Source: Lepus europaeus
Taxonomy: Eukaryota; Chordata; Mammalia; Lagomorpha; Leporidae
NCBI RefSeq assembly: GCF_033115175.1
Contig: NC_084837.1
Coordinates: 30,768,266-30,832,265 of the forward strand
Length of the DNA: 64,000 nt
Direction of reading: 5' to 3'
In this document: positions 1 to 10,652 of the stretch, in pieces
Layout of the letters: each line of letters opens with the position of its first letter
How positions within the stretch are numbered: the stretch's first letter is position 1
Translations under genes and position numbers: made by a program
Notes under the pieces: model-generated
Database searches by the model: none
Seen by the model: only the letters and a program-made list of their open reading frames with translations
What the model was told of the DNA's origin: nothing

Positions 1-623
1 ATAACTAAAGAAGTATAAAAATGAAGACATTAGCAGGAATTCCAGATATTTAGAATTTCCTGGGGGAATTACCTTTTTTGCTGCCACTGTCTGGAAAACA
101 TACTTGTAGGGTTTCTGAGAGAAACACATTGTTCTTCCATATTGAGCAAAAGTAGGGAGGGAAGAATTGTAGAGAGAATAAAGAGAACATGAGGATCTAG
201 TGGTATATTAGGAGTACCTAGGGCATGGGATTGAGAAATATACTTTAAAAAAGCTAGAAAAACAGAAAAAGGAAGAGATGAAGACACAGTAGAGCAGTAG
301 AGCATGAAGTCTGAGTGAGCACATCAGGATGGTTGCCAGGAAAGGCAGAGTCATTATTATTCAGTTTAAATCTCTAAGCCCTGAACTTGGTGCAGCAAGA
401 GTAGGTAGCCCTTGTTAATACAAGATTGGCTATAGTTAATGTCCATAGCCAACTCTGTAGGAAAGAACATTTGAGATACTATGTGACATAGAATAAAAGC
501 AGATCAGAGACATGAATTGGTCTATTGGCTTACAGCTTGATGGTTAATGTAATTTGTCTAGAGAAATTATTATAAATAAACTCATATTTGTTTAGATTAC
601 ATATAAATACGGAAAGTTCTATT
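1..623. other. unique sequence, no feature seen
   Basis: This AT-rich stretch has no recognisable repeat, exon or RNA gene. The short antisense open frame near its left end has no coding features. It is the left flank of the L1 insertion, and bases 624-637 are the left copy of that L1's target-site duplication. Confidence 0.6.
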
Positions 624-637
624 ATACTATGGATTTT
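624..637. repeat. Left TSD of chimeric L1
   Basis: ATACTATGGATTTT, identical to 6582-6595. It defines the left edge of the L1 at its A-rich (3') end. Confidence 0.88.
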
Positions 638-650
638 TTTAATTTAGTAA

Positions 651-947
651 ATATAAATTTCCAAAGTACAGTTTATGGCTTACAATGGCTTCCCCTCCCC
701 CCATAATTTCCCTCCCACTCGCACCCCTCCCATCTCCCGCTCCCTCCCCCATTCCATTCACATCAAGATTCATTTTCAATTATCTTTATATACAGAAGAT
801 CGATTCAGTATATATTAAGTAAAGATTTCATCAGTTTGCACCCACACAGAAACACAAAGTGTAAAATATTGTTTCAGTACTAGTTATAGCATTACTTCAC
901 ATTGGACAACACATCAAGGACAAATCGCACATGAGAAGTAAGTACAC
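651..947 (-). mobile_element. L1 3' UTR, left part
   Basis: 3' UTR of the chimeric L1. The C-rich tract at about 690-756 is the complement of the G-rich tract typical of lagomorph L1 3' ends. The text matches the sense copies at 19010-19170 and 45240-45500. The UTR resumes at 2093 after the retrocopy. Confidence 0.85.
934..947. repeat. Left TSD of TAOK1 retrocopy
   Basis: AGAAGTAAGTACAC, identical to 2079-2092. Joining the flanks restores the expected L1 3' UTR order seen in other copies (compare 25060-25085). Confidence 0.9.
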
Positions 948-2078
948 GACAACAGCCTAAGAGTTTGAAGTCTAAAGAACTCCAAATAAAGAAGCAGTTT
1001 CAGGATACCTGTAAAATCCAAACCAGACTGTACAAAGCACTAAGAAATCACCTGCTGGAGACTACACCAAAGAGTGAGCACAAAGCTGTTCTAAAACGGC
1101 TCAAGGATGAGCAGACCCAGAAGTTAGCCATCTTGGCTGAGCAGTATGATCACAGCATTACTGAAATGCTCTCTACACAGGCTCTACATTTGGATGAAGC
1201 ACAGGAAACAGAGTGCCAGGTTTTGAAGATGCAGCTGCAGCAGGAACTGGAGCTGTTAAATGCATATCAAAGCAAAATCAAGATGCAAGAACTTTGGGAG
1301 CTTGAACAAAGGGTCTCCCTCCGCAGGGCACTCTTAGAACAAAAGATTGAAGAAGAGATGTTGGCTTTACAGAATGAACGCACAGAAAGAATACGAAGCC
1401 TGCTGGAGCGTCAAGCCAGAGAAATTGAAGCTTTTGACTCTGAAAGCATGAGACTAGGTTTTAGTAACATCGTTCTTTCTAATCTCTCCCCTGAGGCATT
1501 CAGCCACAGCTACCCAGGAGCTTCTGGTTGGTCTCACAATCCTACTGGGGGTCCAGGACCCTCACTGGGGTCATCCCATGGGTGGCCCACCACAAATTGG
1601 GGGCATCCAATGCAAGGTGGACCCCAACCATGGGGTCACCCCTCGGGGCCAATGCAAAGGGTACCTCGAGGTAGCAGTATGGGAGTCCACAATAGCCCCC
1701 GGACTCTGAGGCGGACAGCTTCTGGCGGACGGATGGAGCAGGGCATGAGCAGACGCACGAGTGTCACTTCACAAATATCCAATGGGTCACATATGTCTTA
1801 TACATAACTTAATAATTGAGAGTGGCAATTCCACTGGAGCTGTCTGCCAAAAGAAACTGCCTACAGATATCGTCACAGCAGCCTCCTCACTTGGGTACTA
1901 CAGTGAGGAGCTGAGTGCACATGGTATATTTTATTCATTTTTGTAAAGCATTCTGTTTTGTGCTTACTGATTGGGATGTCATAGTATTTGGCTGCCGGGT
2001 TTTGTTTTGGTTTTTAAACTTTCAGGGAATTTTTGGAAAGGGGAATTGGTATTAAACATATGAATGTAAAAAAAAAAA
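948..2078 (+). pseudogene. TAOK1: TAOK1 processed retrocopy, 5'-truncated
   Basis: Intronless copy of the 3' end of TAOK1 mRNA (TAO kinase 1, a Ste20-type MAP3K of about 1000 residues). Only the C-terminal coiled-coil and tail region is present. Codons are recognisable from about 950 ([12 protein letters not shown]...) and stay open to the native ending NGSHMSYT and stop at 1805-1807. The first ATG-like residue at 965 is really TTG, so there is no genuine start. The kinase domain is absent. Relative to TAOK1 there is an in-frame loss of about 7 codons after KIKMQ, and a +1/-1 compensated frameshift that scrambles about 11 residues of the Gly/Pro/His-rich tail (about 1558-1600). The 260-nt 3' UTR ends with ATTAAA at 2051-2056 and an A-run at 2068-2079. 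TSD AGAAGTAAGTACAC lies at 934-947 and 2079-2092. It is inserted in L1 3' UTR, so it is younger than that L1. No promoter is seen. Confidence 0.93.
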
Positions 2079-2092
2079 AGAAGTAAGTACAC
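2079..2092. repeat. Right TSD of TAOK1 retrocopy
   Basis: AGAAGTAAGTACAC directly after the poly(A) run, identical to 934-947. Confidence 0.9.
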
Positions 2093-2986
2093 AGTGACTC
2101 CTGTTGTTTACTTAACAATTTGACACTCTTGTTTATGGCGTCAGTAATCTCCCTAGGCTCTAGTCATGGGTTGCCAAGGCTATGGAAGCTTTTTGAGTTC
2201 ACCGACTTCAATTTTATTCTGACAGGGTCATAGTCAAAGTGGAAGTTCTCTCCTCCCTTCAGAGAAAGGTACCTCCTTCTTTGATGGCCCCCTTCTTTCC
2301 ACTGGGATCTCACTTGCAGGGATCTTTCATTTAGGTCTTCTTCTTTTTTTTTTTTTTTCCCCAAGACTGTCTTGGCTTTCCATGCCTAAAATACTCTCAT
2401 GGGCTCTTCAGCCAGATCCAAATGCCTTAAGGGCTGATTCTGAGGCCAGAGTGCTATTTAGGACATCTGCCGTTCTATGAGTCTGCTGTGTATCCCACTT
2501 CCCATGTTGGATCGTTCTCTCCCTTTTTGATTCTATCAGTTATTATTAGCAGACACTAGTCTTGTTTGTGTGAACCCTTTGAATCTTAGACCTATCAATG
2601 TGATCAATTGTGAACTGAAATTGATCACTTGGACTAGTGAGATGGCATTGGTACATGCCACCTTGATGGGATTGTGTTGGAATTCCCTGACACATTTCTA
2701 ACTCCACCATTTGGGGCAAGTCCGATTGAGCATGTTCCAAATTGCACATCTATTCCTTCTCTTATTCCCACTCTTATATTTAACAGGGATCCCTTTTCAG
2801 TTAAAATTTCAACACCTAAGAATAATTGTGTGTTAATTACAGAGTTCAACCAATAGTACTAGAACAAAAAATACTAAAATGGATAAAGTTTTACATTGTA
2901 CATCAAAAGTCAGGACAAGAGCTGATCAAGTCACTGTTTCTCATAGTGTCCATTTTACTTAAACAGGTTTCCCCTTTGGTGCTCAG
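2093..2986 (-). mobile_element. L1 3' UTR, right part
   Basis: Continuation of the L1 3' UTR from the retrocopy to the ORF2 stop. The same text recurs in sense at 18370-18900 and 44488-44830. Confidence 0.85.
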
Positions 2987-4633
2987 TTAGTTGTCACCAA
3001 TCAGGGAGAACATATGATATTTGTCCCTTTGGGACTGGCTTAATTCACTCAGCATAATGTTTTCCAGATTCCTCCATCTTGTTGCAAATGACCGGATTTC
3101 AGTGTTTTTGACTGCTGTATAGTATTCTATGGAGTACATGTCCCATAATTTCTTTATCCAGTCTACTGTTGATGGGCATTTGGGTTGGTTCCAGGTCTTA
3201 GCTATTGTGAATTGAGCTGCAATAAACATTAATGTGCACACAGCTTTTAGGTTTGCCAATTTAATTTCCTTTGGGTAAATTTCAAGGAATGGCTGGGTTG
3301 TATGGTAGGGTTATGTTCAGGTTTCTGAGGAATCTCCTGACTGACTTCCATAGTGGCTTAACCAGTTTACATTCCCACCAACAGTGGGTTAGTGTGCCTT
3401 TTTGCCACATCCTCGCCAGCATCTGTTGTTGGTAGATTTCTGAATGTGAGCCATTCTCACCGGGGTGAGGTGAAACCTCATTGTGGTTTTGATTTGCAAT
3501 TCCCTGATTGTTAGTGATCTTGAGCATTTTTTCATGTGTCTGTTGGCCATTTGGATTTCCTCTTTTGAAAAATGTCTATTGAGGTCCTTGGCCCATCTCT
3601 TAAGTGGGTTGTTTGTTTTGTTTTTGTGGAGTTTCTTGATTTCTTTGTAGATTCTGGTTATCAACCCTTTATCTGTTGCATAGTTTGCAAATATTTTTTC
3701 CCATTCTGTTGGTTGCCTCTTCACTTTCCTGACTGTTTCTTTTGAAGTACAGAAACTTCTTAATTTGATGCAATCCCAAATGTTAATTTTGGCTTTGAGT
3801 GCCTGTGCTTCTGGAGTCTTTTCCAAGAAGTCTTTACCTGTACCTATATCTTGCATGGTTTCTCCAATGCTCTCTAATAATTTGATGGTGTCATGTCGTA
3901 GATTTAAGTCTTTAATCCATGTTGAGTGAATTTTTGTGTAAGGTGAAAGGTAGGGGTCTTGCTTCATGCTTCTGCACGTGGAAATCCAATTTTCCCAGCA
4001 CCATTTATTGAATAGACTGTCCTTATTCCAGGGATTGGTTTTGGATCCTTGATCAAATATGAGTTGGCTGTAGATGTTTGGATTGATTTCTGGTGTTTCT
4101 ATTCTGTTCCATTGGTCTATCCATCTGTTTCTGTACCAGTACCATGCTGTTTTGATAACAACTGCCCTGTAGTATGTCCTGAAATCTGGTATTGTGATGC
4201 CTCCGGCTTTGTTTTTGTTGTACAAGATTGCTTTAGCTATTTGATGTCTCCCGTGTCTCCATATGAATTTCAGCATCATTTTTTTCCAGATCTGAGAACA
4301 ATATCTTCGGTATTTTGATTGGTATTGCATTGAATCTGTAAATTGCTTTTGGGAGAATGGACATTTTGATGATGTTGATTCTTCCAATCCATGAGCATGG
4401 AAGATTCCTCCATTTTTTGGTATCCTCTTCTATTTCTTTCTTTAAGGTCTTGTAATTTTCATTGTAGAGATCTTTAATGTCCTTGGTTAAATACCTTATT
4501 CCAAGGTATTTGATTGTTTTTGTAGTTATTGTGAATGGGATTGATCTTAGAAGTTCTTGCTCAGCCTGTGTATACAAAGGCTGTTGATTGTTGTGCATTG
4601 ATTTTATATCCTGCTACTTTGCCAAACTCTTCT
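2987..4633 (-). pseudogene. L1 ORF2 C-terminal half (broken)
   Basis: Degenerate late ORF2p, from just after the reverse transcriptase catalytic region to the C terminus. Several overlapping frames (2987-3259, 3282-3527, 3389-4387, 4233-4598) carry it in pieces, so it has multiple frameshifts. Recognisable L1 text includes [20 protein letters not shown] and a cysteine-rich C-terminal segment. It cannot encode a functional product. Confidence 0.88.
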
Positions 4634-4682
4634 CTCCCCCCGGACTAAGTGTGCTCCCTGCCTATTCCGCCATCTTGCCCTG
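4634..4682 (-). other. 49-bp L1 5'-terminus-like piece at chimera joint
   Basis: ORF2 text matches the second L1 of this window up to 4633, then breaks. It resumes in a different ORF2 region at 4683. The piece between, read on the minus strand, contains CAAGATGGCGGAATAGG. This is the conserved start of mammalian L1 5' UTRs, with a YY1-like site (complement CCGCCATCTT at 4667-4676). I infer it is the 5' end of the first L1 RNA template, joined to late ORF2 by an RNA splice or deletion. Confidence 0.65.
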
Positions 4683-5709
4683 ATTTTATTTATTTCTCTT
4701 CTCCTACTGGATTTGGGTTTGCTTTGCTGCAGGTTTTCTAGATCCTTGAGATGACTTGAAAGCTCATCTCTTTGGTGCCTTTCCAATTTCTTGATGTAGG
4801 CACCTATTGATATAAACTTTCCTCTTAACACTGCTTTTGCTGTATCCCATAAGTTTTGGTATGTTGTGCTGTTATCCTCATTTACTTCCAGAAAGTTTTT
4901 AATTTCTCTTTCGATTTCTTCTATGACCCATTGTTCATTCAGGAGCATTTTGTTCAATCTCCATGTGTTTGCATATGCTCTAGGGATTCCTGAGTTGCTA
5001 ATTTCCAACTTCATTCCTTTATGGTCTGAGAAGCTGCATGGTATGATTCTAATTCTTTTGCATTTGCTGAGACTTGCTTTATGGCCTAGCATGTGGTCAG
5101 TCCTTGACAAGGTTCCATATACTGCTGAGAAGAATGTAAATGCTTTCTGTGTAGCTTGAAAAGTTCTGTAGATATCTGTTAGATCCATTTGAGCTATAGT
5201 GTCATTTAAATCTTCTGTCTCCTTTTTGATCTTCTGGCTGTTTATCTGTCTATTTCTGAGAGTGGAGTATTCAAGTCCCCCAGTACTATTGTATTGGAGT
5301 CTACGTCTCCCTTTAAGTTCCTTTACAAATCCTTTAAATAAACCGGTGCCCTGTAATTAGGTGCATATACATTGATAATCGTTATATCTTCCTGTTGAAT
5401 GGATCCCTGAATCATTATATAGTGCCCCTCTTTGTATCTCTTAACAGTTTTTGTGTTAAAGTTTATTTTGTCTGACATTAAGATGGCTATGCCCGCTCTT
5501 TTTTCATTTCTGTTGGCATGGTATATCTTTTTCCAGCCTTTCACTTTCATTCTGCATGCATCTTTGTTAGAAAGATGTGTTTCTTGTAAGCAGCAAATAG
5601 GTGGGTTATGTTCCTTAACCCAGTCAGCCAATCTGTGTCTTTCAACTGGACAGTTGAAGCCATTAACATTCAATGTGACTACTGATAAGTAGTAACTTTG
5701 CCCTGCCAT
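4683..5709 (-). pseudogene. L1 ORF2 N-terminal part (endonuclease), broken
   Basis: ORF2 begins at 5709 (MAGQSYYLS). The APE-type endonuclease domain is visible: LNVNGFN near the start, the QETHL motif with its catalytic Glu (about 5590), and the later SDHK motif (about 5025). The frame breaks between 5323 and 5188 and ends in the joint at 4683, before the reverse transcriptase domain. Confidence 0.88.
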
Positions 5710-5785
5710 TTCCCAAAGATATTAAGATATTTTCTAATATATGGTTTGAGATTCCTGTGATCTTTTGCTGTGAGGTTTCCTTCCT

Positions 5786-6581
5786 TTACCTTCTTTCATA
5801 TTGATGACCGTGTTTCTGTGTTTCTGTGTGTAACACATCTTTAAGCATCTTTTGCATGGCAGGACGAGTGGCAACAAATTTTTTCAATTTCTGTTTGCTA
5901 TGACAAGTCTTAATTTCACCTTCATTCACAAATGAGAGCTTTGCAGGATATAATATTCTGGGCTGGCAGTTTTTCTCTCTTAGTACCTGGGCTATACCTC
6001 GCCATTCCCTCCTAGCTTGTAGGGTTTCTGATGAGAAGTCAGCTGTGAGTCTAATTGGAGATCCTCTGAGAGTAATCTGACGTTTCTCTCTTGTGCATTT
6101 TAGGATCTTTTCTTTATGTTTCACTGTGGTGAGTTTAATTACGATGTGTCGTGGTGAGGATCTCTTTTGTTCATGTTTATTAGGGGTTCTATGAGCTTCC
6201 TGTACTAGGATGTCTGTCCTTCTCCAAACCTGGGAAATTTTCTGCTAGTATGTCACTAAAAAAGGCCTTCTAATCCTTTCTCCCTCTCCATGCCTTCAGG
6301 AACTTCTAGAACCCGAATGTTGGTTTTTTTAATAGTATCCTGTAGATTCCAGACAATATTTTTTAGATTTCTAATTTCCTTTTCTTTGGCTTGACTGTAT
6401 ACTTTCCTGTGCTCTGCCTTCTAAGTCCGATATTCTCTCTTCTGCTTCACCCATTCTGTTTTTAAGGCTCTTTAATGTGTTTGTCATTTGATCTATTGAG
6501 TTCTTCATTTCATTTTTATTTCTCTTCACTATCACACTTTCCTGTTCTACTAGTTTCTGCGTTTCATTTTGATGAAATCGA
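5786..6581 (-). pseudogene. L1 ORF1 fragment, broken and 5'-truncated
   Basis: The C-terminal domain is at 6124-5786 (RQITLRGSPIRLTADFS... LQARREW). An upstream coiled coil (NRMGEAEERISDLEGR) lies around 6480-6400 in another frame. ORF1p is the L1 RNA-binding chaperone. The N-terminal part and the 5' UTR are lost by 5' truncation at 6581. Confidence 0.85.
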
Positions 6582-6595
6582 ATACTATGGATTTT
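6582..6595. repeat. Right TSD of chimeric L1
   Basis: ATACTATGGATTTT, identical to 624-637. The following AAAAG completes a TTTT/AA L1 endonuclease nick site on the plus strand, at the L1's 5' end. Confidence 0.88.
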
Positions 6596-6738
6596 AAAAG
6601 ATTTATTTAAAAGGTACAGTGATAAACAGATGGAGAGAGAGACACACACACACAAACACACTCTTGAATTGGCACTTCAAAGTTTGATGCTGACATTGTG
6701 GTTGGCAGCCTAGCCCATGCACCACAATGCAGGTCCCT
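6596..6738 (-). mobile_element. CSINE fragment, old
   Basis: Antisense SINE: a tail-like AAGATTTATTT, a GA/CA-rich arm, then TTGGCA...CAGCCTAGCCCATGCACC at the head end. It is shortened in the middle. The chimeric L1 inserted at its tail edge. Confidence 0.6.
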
Positions 6739-7639
6739 GGAATGTTTTATTCATTTCAAAATGCTTCAGTTATATTAACATTCTTATATTCTAAAATTTT
6801 CCATCTCCAGCCTTTATTTCACAGGGTTTATATTCTTTAGCTAGCCCATAACTTAAAATCTGAGTTCATCTTTTATGCCTTTGAGCTCATCTTCTTCCTT
6901 GACTTGCAAATTATGAAGGCTCTGAGATCATATTGGGGCTGGGTTTACAGGACAAAAAAAACAGTGTGCAGAAGTGAAAAGAAACGGAGGATAGAGGGTT
7001 GTGTATATGTGAGTATGTGTGTGTGTGTATGTTTATTATATTTGCCAGGTAATTACAGTATAATGCAGTCCCATTTAAGTGACCATATGATCAGTACCAC
7101 TCACTTTCATTTAGATGATTAAGTATAACCAGCAAAATGAATCACATAAAGTCAAAAGGCTCACATTAAGTCATAGAAGAATTTTAAGTGAGAAAATAAC
7201 ATAGTTTGATTTATGTTTAAAAAATTCACTTATCCTGCTATGTGACAGATTGGAGAAAAAAACTATGGGAGGGAATCAGGCTACTGAGGTGGTCCAGGCT
7301 ACAGATGATGTGCAACAGATCAGAGTAGTCATGGTGGAGATAAGAAAGAAGTAGACAGATTGGAGTGTTCTTTAGAGGTAGAACCAGTTCTATACTATGA
7401 AAAATATCTTTTATTTAACATTTATTTTTAATCACAATTATAGTTTTTGTGTATAATTATTGCAAAACCAATCTCTTGGAATTCTTATGAGGTGGTATGT
7501 GCAAACTCTTACAATGAATGAGTTTTTAAATAAATATTGGAGAAGCAGTGGGGAAGGTGGAAAGAGAATATGCTCCAACAATCAGAAAACCTAGCTTCTA
7601 ATCCCTGTTTCTTCTCTTACTGAGACCTATTCATATTAC
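6739..7639. other. unique sequence with short TG run
   Basis: Mostly unique AT-rich DNA. A small TG-rich simple repeat lies at about 7003-7033. No exon or other element is evident. Confidence 0.5.
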
Positions 7640-8240
7640 TTATCTACTGTTGTTTCAAATTACCCAAAAATTCAGTAACGTCAACAAAAATGTTTATTTT
7701 CTCATGCAGTTTATTACTTAGGATTAATTTACCTTAGGGACTCTCAGATGGTTCCACCCATGATATTGATCAGGGCTACAGGCATCTGAAGTCTGGGTTG
7801 GAGCTGCAAGAGCTGCTTACAAGCTGGTTCACTCAACATGGCTATTGGCCCTCAGTTCCTTGCCATGTGAACCTTTCTATAGGATGTGTAAAGACTTAAT
7901 GTTTATGCCCTCCCCACTTAAATTAATGTGCTGGAGTTTCCACTTTGACTATGTGGAGAGAGGGTTTTTGAGGAGGTGGAAAAGATTGAAAAAGATCATA
8001 AGGGTGGATCTCTAATCTGAGAAGGCTGGTGCTCTTTTAAATTCTCTCCCTCCCTGCCTCTTTTTCTCTCTCTCTCTGCCTCTCACATGTGAGGACACAG
8101 CAAGAAAAAAGAGCAAGGAGGAAATTTCAGTGTCCTTATGATCTAGTCTTAGAAGTCACACATTGCTACTTCTATCATATTCTAAGTTACTATATTCACT
8201 CATAATGAAGGGGAAGAGAATCAGACTTCACATTTCACAT
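7640..8240. mobile_element. Ancient repeat interrupted by MaLR LTR
   Basis: Bases 7640-7885 match a familiar degenerate mammalian repeat (CAAATTACCCAAAAATTCAG..., then a 'ggctcactcacatggctg'-like part). Its continuation seems to be at about 8110-8240. Bases 7886-8110 read as a MaLR LTR in plus orientation: CTTAATGTTTATGCCCTCCC, then the 'tgtgaggacacagcaag' motif near 8085-8105. Family assignment is by memory of the text only. Confidence 0.55.
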
Positions 8241-8261
8241 GGATTTGAGGATACATCTTGT

Positions 8262-8408
8262 TGTTTTATTTTAAAATTTATTTTTTACTTACCTTCTTAG
8301 GGTAAGCTGGTATCATCAGAAATGGGGCTGGGATTCAAACCCAGGCACTCTGATATGGGATATGGCATCCCAAGAGATGTCTTCATCATTGAGTCAAACG
8401 TGTGCCCC
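8262..8408 (-). mobile_element. CSINE fragment, old
   Basis: Antisense. The tail side is TTTTAAAATTTATTTTT and the head side is 'ggattcaaacccaggcactctgatatggg', the complementary form of the B-box region. The middle is deleted. Confidence 0.65.
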
Positions 8409-8454
8409 TATGAAAATATTTTAAAATCACTATAGGCTTTTTGGTGATATTCTT

Positions 8455-8572
8455 TTTTCTCTTATGAAATGGGGGCTAATAATACAGTGCTTTGAAAGAA
8501 TTGAATTAGATAAATTGTGTGTTATCATATGACTGGTTAGGAGGCTGATCAATAAATGCTAGCTTCTTCCCT
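8455..8572 (+). mobile_element. MIR fragment
   Basis: The conserved MIR second half is recognisable: GAAATGGGGGCTAATAATACA, then 'aattgaattagata' and CAATAAATGCTAGC at the end. Confidence 0.7.
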
Positions 8573-9617
8573 TGAAGCTATGAAATAAGAACTAGGACAG
8601 CTAAGTTCTTTTGGGTGGCTGCTAAGGATGTGTTTTATCCTTTCTGTGCTTATAACACTTTTTCCATTAAATGCACACATCTTAAAATCTATTTATCTAA
8701 TTTAATTAAGCACGTGAATTTAATTGTGAGCATTTTTTTCTCTTTGAGATAAAAATATAAAGCCCTCTTAGGAATTTTTCTGAAGGTTGGAACTGTAAAA
8801 TATGTCAGTGATATATTTCCTTAATTTTCTATATATAGGAATTTTAAGGAATGAAAATTTAAATTAAAATAATGTATCTCTAGTACAAGTTTGTGAAGAT
8901 TAGTACTATCTAAAAATAGAAAAGAAATTCATAATTAAAAGAGCATTTCTAACTCTTGCTTTATTATTTTAGCATGTTTCCAGCTGTGGGTGACTTTACA
9001 TATCCTCAGGCATAATCACATTTTGGTATGCACAGAGTGACTTTCTGAACATCCATTAATGCTCCCATAAACTCTTTGCATAAATCTGTACCAATCAGGA
9101 TATGATTAGAACCCTATTGTGTTACAAAATCTAACTATATTGAAGTGAGATTCAGAAATTAGTTTTGACTTTTACCAAGTAATTTTTTGTTCTTGTTTTT
9201 CAAAGAAAATCATTCTCTGAACTAGGGGATTTGAATGAGATGATAATGAATAACTTATGAAGTGGGAAACTGACCATATCAGGGGACTATTGTACTGATA
9301 TTTTTTAAGATATGTCATTTATTTTTGAAGGAAATATTTTAAAAGTTAGATTGACTATAAGATTTAATATAATTTCTTTCAATATGTAATACAAGTATTT
9401 AATTTTAAGCAAGGGATTGAAAACAATTTTAAAAAATTTGGTATAGGGTAATACCCACTAGACTGAAAAGAATTACCCTAATTCTAGCAAAGTCTGTCTT
9501 GTTCAGGATCTCAGAAATAATGTCAGGACTAAACATATAAGGCCATTGATATTTGGGCTGTATTAATTAGTGAATAATAAGTATAATACATAAATGAATA
9601 AATCAGGAAAGAGAGAT
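8573..9617. other. unique AT-rich sequence
   Basis: No repeat, exon or RNA gene recognised. Confidence 0.5.
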
Positions 9618-9957
9618 CTGGGCAGGTGTTGTAGTGCAGGGTTAATGTGCCACTTGGGACACCCTCATCCCATATCAGAGTGCCTGTTTGAGTCTTGGCT
9701 TCTCAACTTCTAATACAGCTTCTTCTTAATGCATCCTTGGAGGCAGCAGATAATGACTCAGGTACTTGGACTGCTGCCACCCACATAGGAAATCCTGATG
9801 GAGTCCTGGGCTCCTGATTTTAGCCTGGCCCAGCCCTGGCTGTTGAAGGTTTTTGAGGAGTTGAACCAGCTGATAGAAGATCAATGGCTCTGTGTCTGTC
9901 TCTGTATTTCGGTTGCTCTATTAAGTAGATTAAAATAAATAAACATTTAAAAAAATA
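9618..9957 (+). mobile_element. CSINE, middle-aged
   Basis: Sense SINE of full length: head 'gcaggtgttgtagtgcag', an internal 'tttgagtcttggc' box, 'gaggcagcagataatgactcagg', a CT-rich arm and an AAATAAATAAACATTTAAAAA tail. Confidence 0.85.
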
Positions 9958-9962
9958 GAGAA

Positions 9963-10183
9963 ATGGAGCCAATGTTGTGGCCTACCTGGTAAAACCACTG
10001 CCTGCAATGCTGGTATGCCATATGGGTGCTAGTTTGTGTCCTGGTTACTACACTTAGGATCCAGCTTCCTACTAATGGCCTGGGAAAAGCAGTAGAAGAT
10101 GACTCAAGTGCTCTTTCTTTCTCTCTGTTTCTTCCTCTCTCTGTAAATCTGACTTTCAAATAAATAAATAGAGAATTTGGTTT
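9963..10183 (+). mobile_element. CSINE with internal deletion
   Basis: A second sense SINE immediately downstream of the first. The head is at 9963 and the tail is TTTCAAATAAATAAATAG. About 120 bp between the AGTAGAAGATG motif and the CT-rich arm are missing. Confidence 0.8.
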
Positions 10184-10284
10184 GATAAATGAGAACATTA
10201 AGGGTGGTAACAGAGTTTCAACTGGATAAATTATATTGAGTCATTTTAGGAAGACAATTGCCTTATGTGACTAAATAATTCTTT

Positions 10285-10597
10285 TTTAATTTAAATGTTA
10301 AAGATTTATTTATTGATTTGAAATGCAGAGTTACAGATAGTAGAGACAGAGAGAGTTCTGTTGGTTCTGTCCCCAAATGGCTACAACAGCCTGGGCTGAG
10401 ATAAGCTGAAATCAGGAGCCAGGAGCTTCTTTCAGGTCTACCATATGTGTACGGGGGCCCAACAACTTGGGCTATCTTGGGCTGATTTTCCCAGGTACAT
10501 TAGCAGGGAGCTGAATCAGAAGTGGAGCAGCCTGGACAGGAACTGGTGCCCATATGGGATGCTGGTATTAGCCACTATGCCACAATAGTGGCCAACT
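10285..10597 (-). mobile_element. CSINE, middle-aged
   Basis: Antisense: TTAAAGATTTATTTATTG tail, GAGA arm, central 'gccaggagcttct' text and a decayed head at about 10590. Confidence 0.85.
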
Positions 10598-10652
10598 AAA
10601 TGATTCTTAATGTTAATCTCTATTTGGGTAGGATTTCTGAACATTAATTTCT

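Larger units (their letters stand above)
638..6581 (-). mobile_element. Chimeric lagomorph L1, antisense, with TAOK1 retrocopy nested
   Basis: One L1 insertion in minus orientation. The flanks ATACTATGGATTTT at 624-637 and 6582-6595 are an exact 14-bp TSD, and the right copy abuts AAAA, giving the L1 endonuclease site TTTT/AAAA. Reading the minus strand, it contains the middle and C-terminal part of ORF1, then ORF2 from its start through the endonuclease domain (5709 down to 4683). A 49-bp segment at 4682-4634 follows. It resembles an L1 5' terminus and carries an AAGATGGCGG (YY1-like) motif. Then come late ORF2 (4633-2987), the 3' UTR and an A-rich tail at 638-650. The reverse transcriptase core is missing. 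Because one TSD encloses everything, the chimera appears to have formed during or before a single insertion. Bases 948-2092 are later DNA (TAOK1 retrocopy plus duplicated target). Confidence 0.9.

Noticed and set aside
965-1807. 280-codon open frame as a functional gene
   Set aside because: It is the C-terminal part of TAOK1 without introns, start codon or kinase domain, flanked by TSDs and a poly(A) run: a retrocopy.
3389-5709. Long minus-strand frames as host genes
   Set aside because: They are L1 ORF2 pieces with frameshifts inside a TSD-bounded L1.
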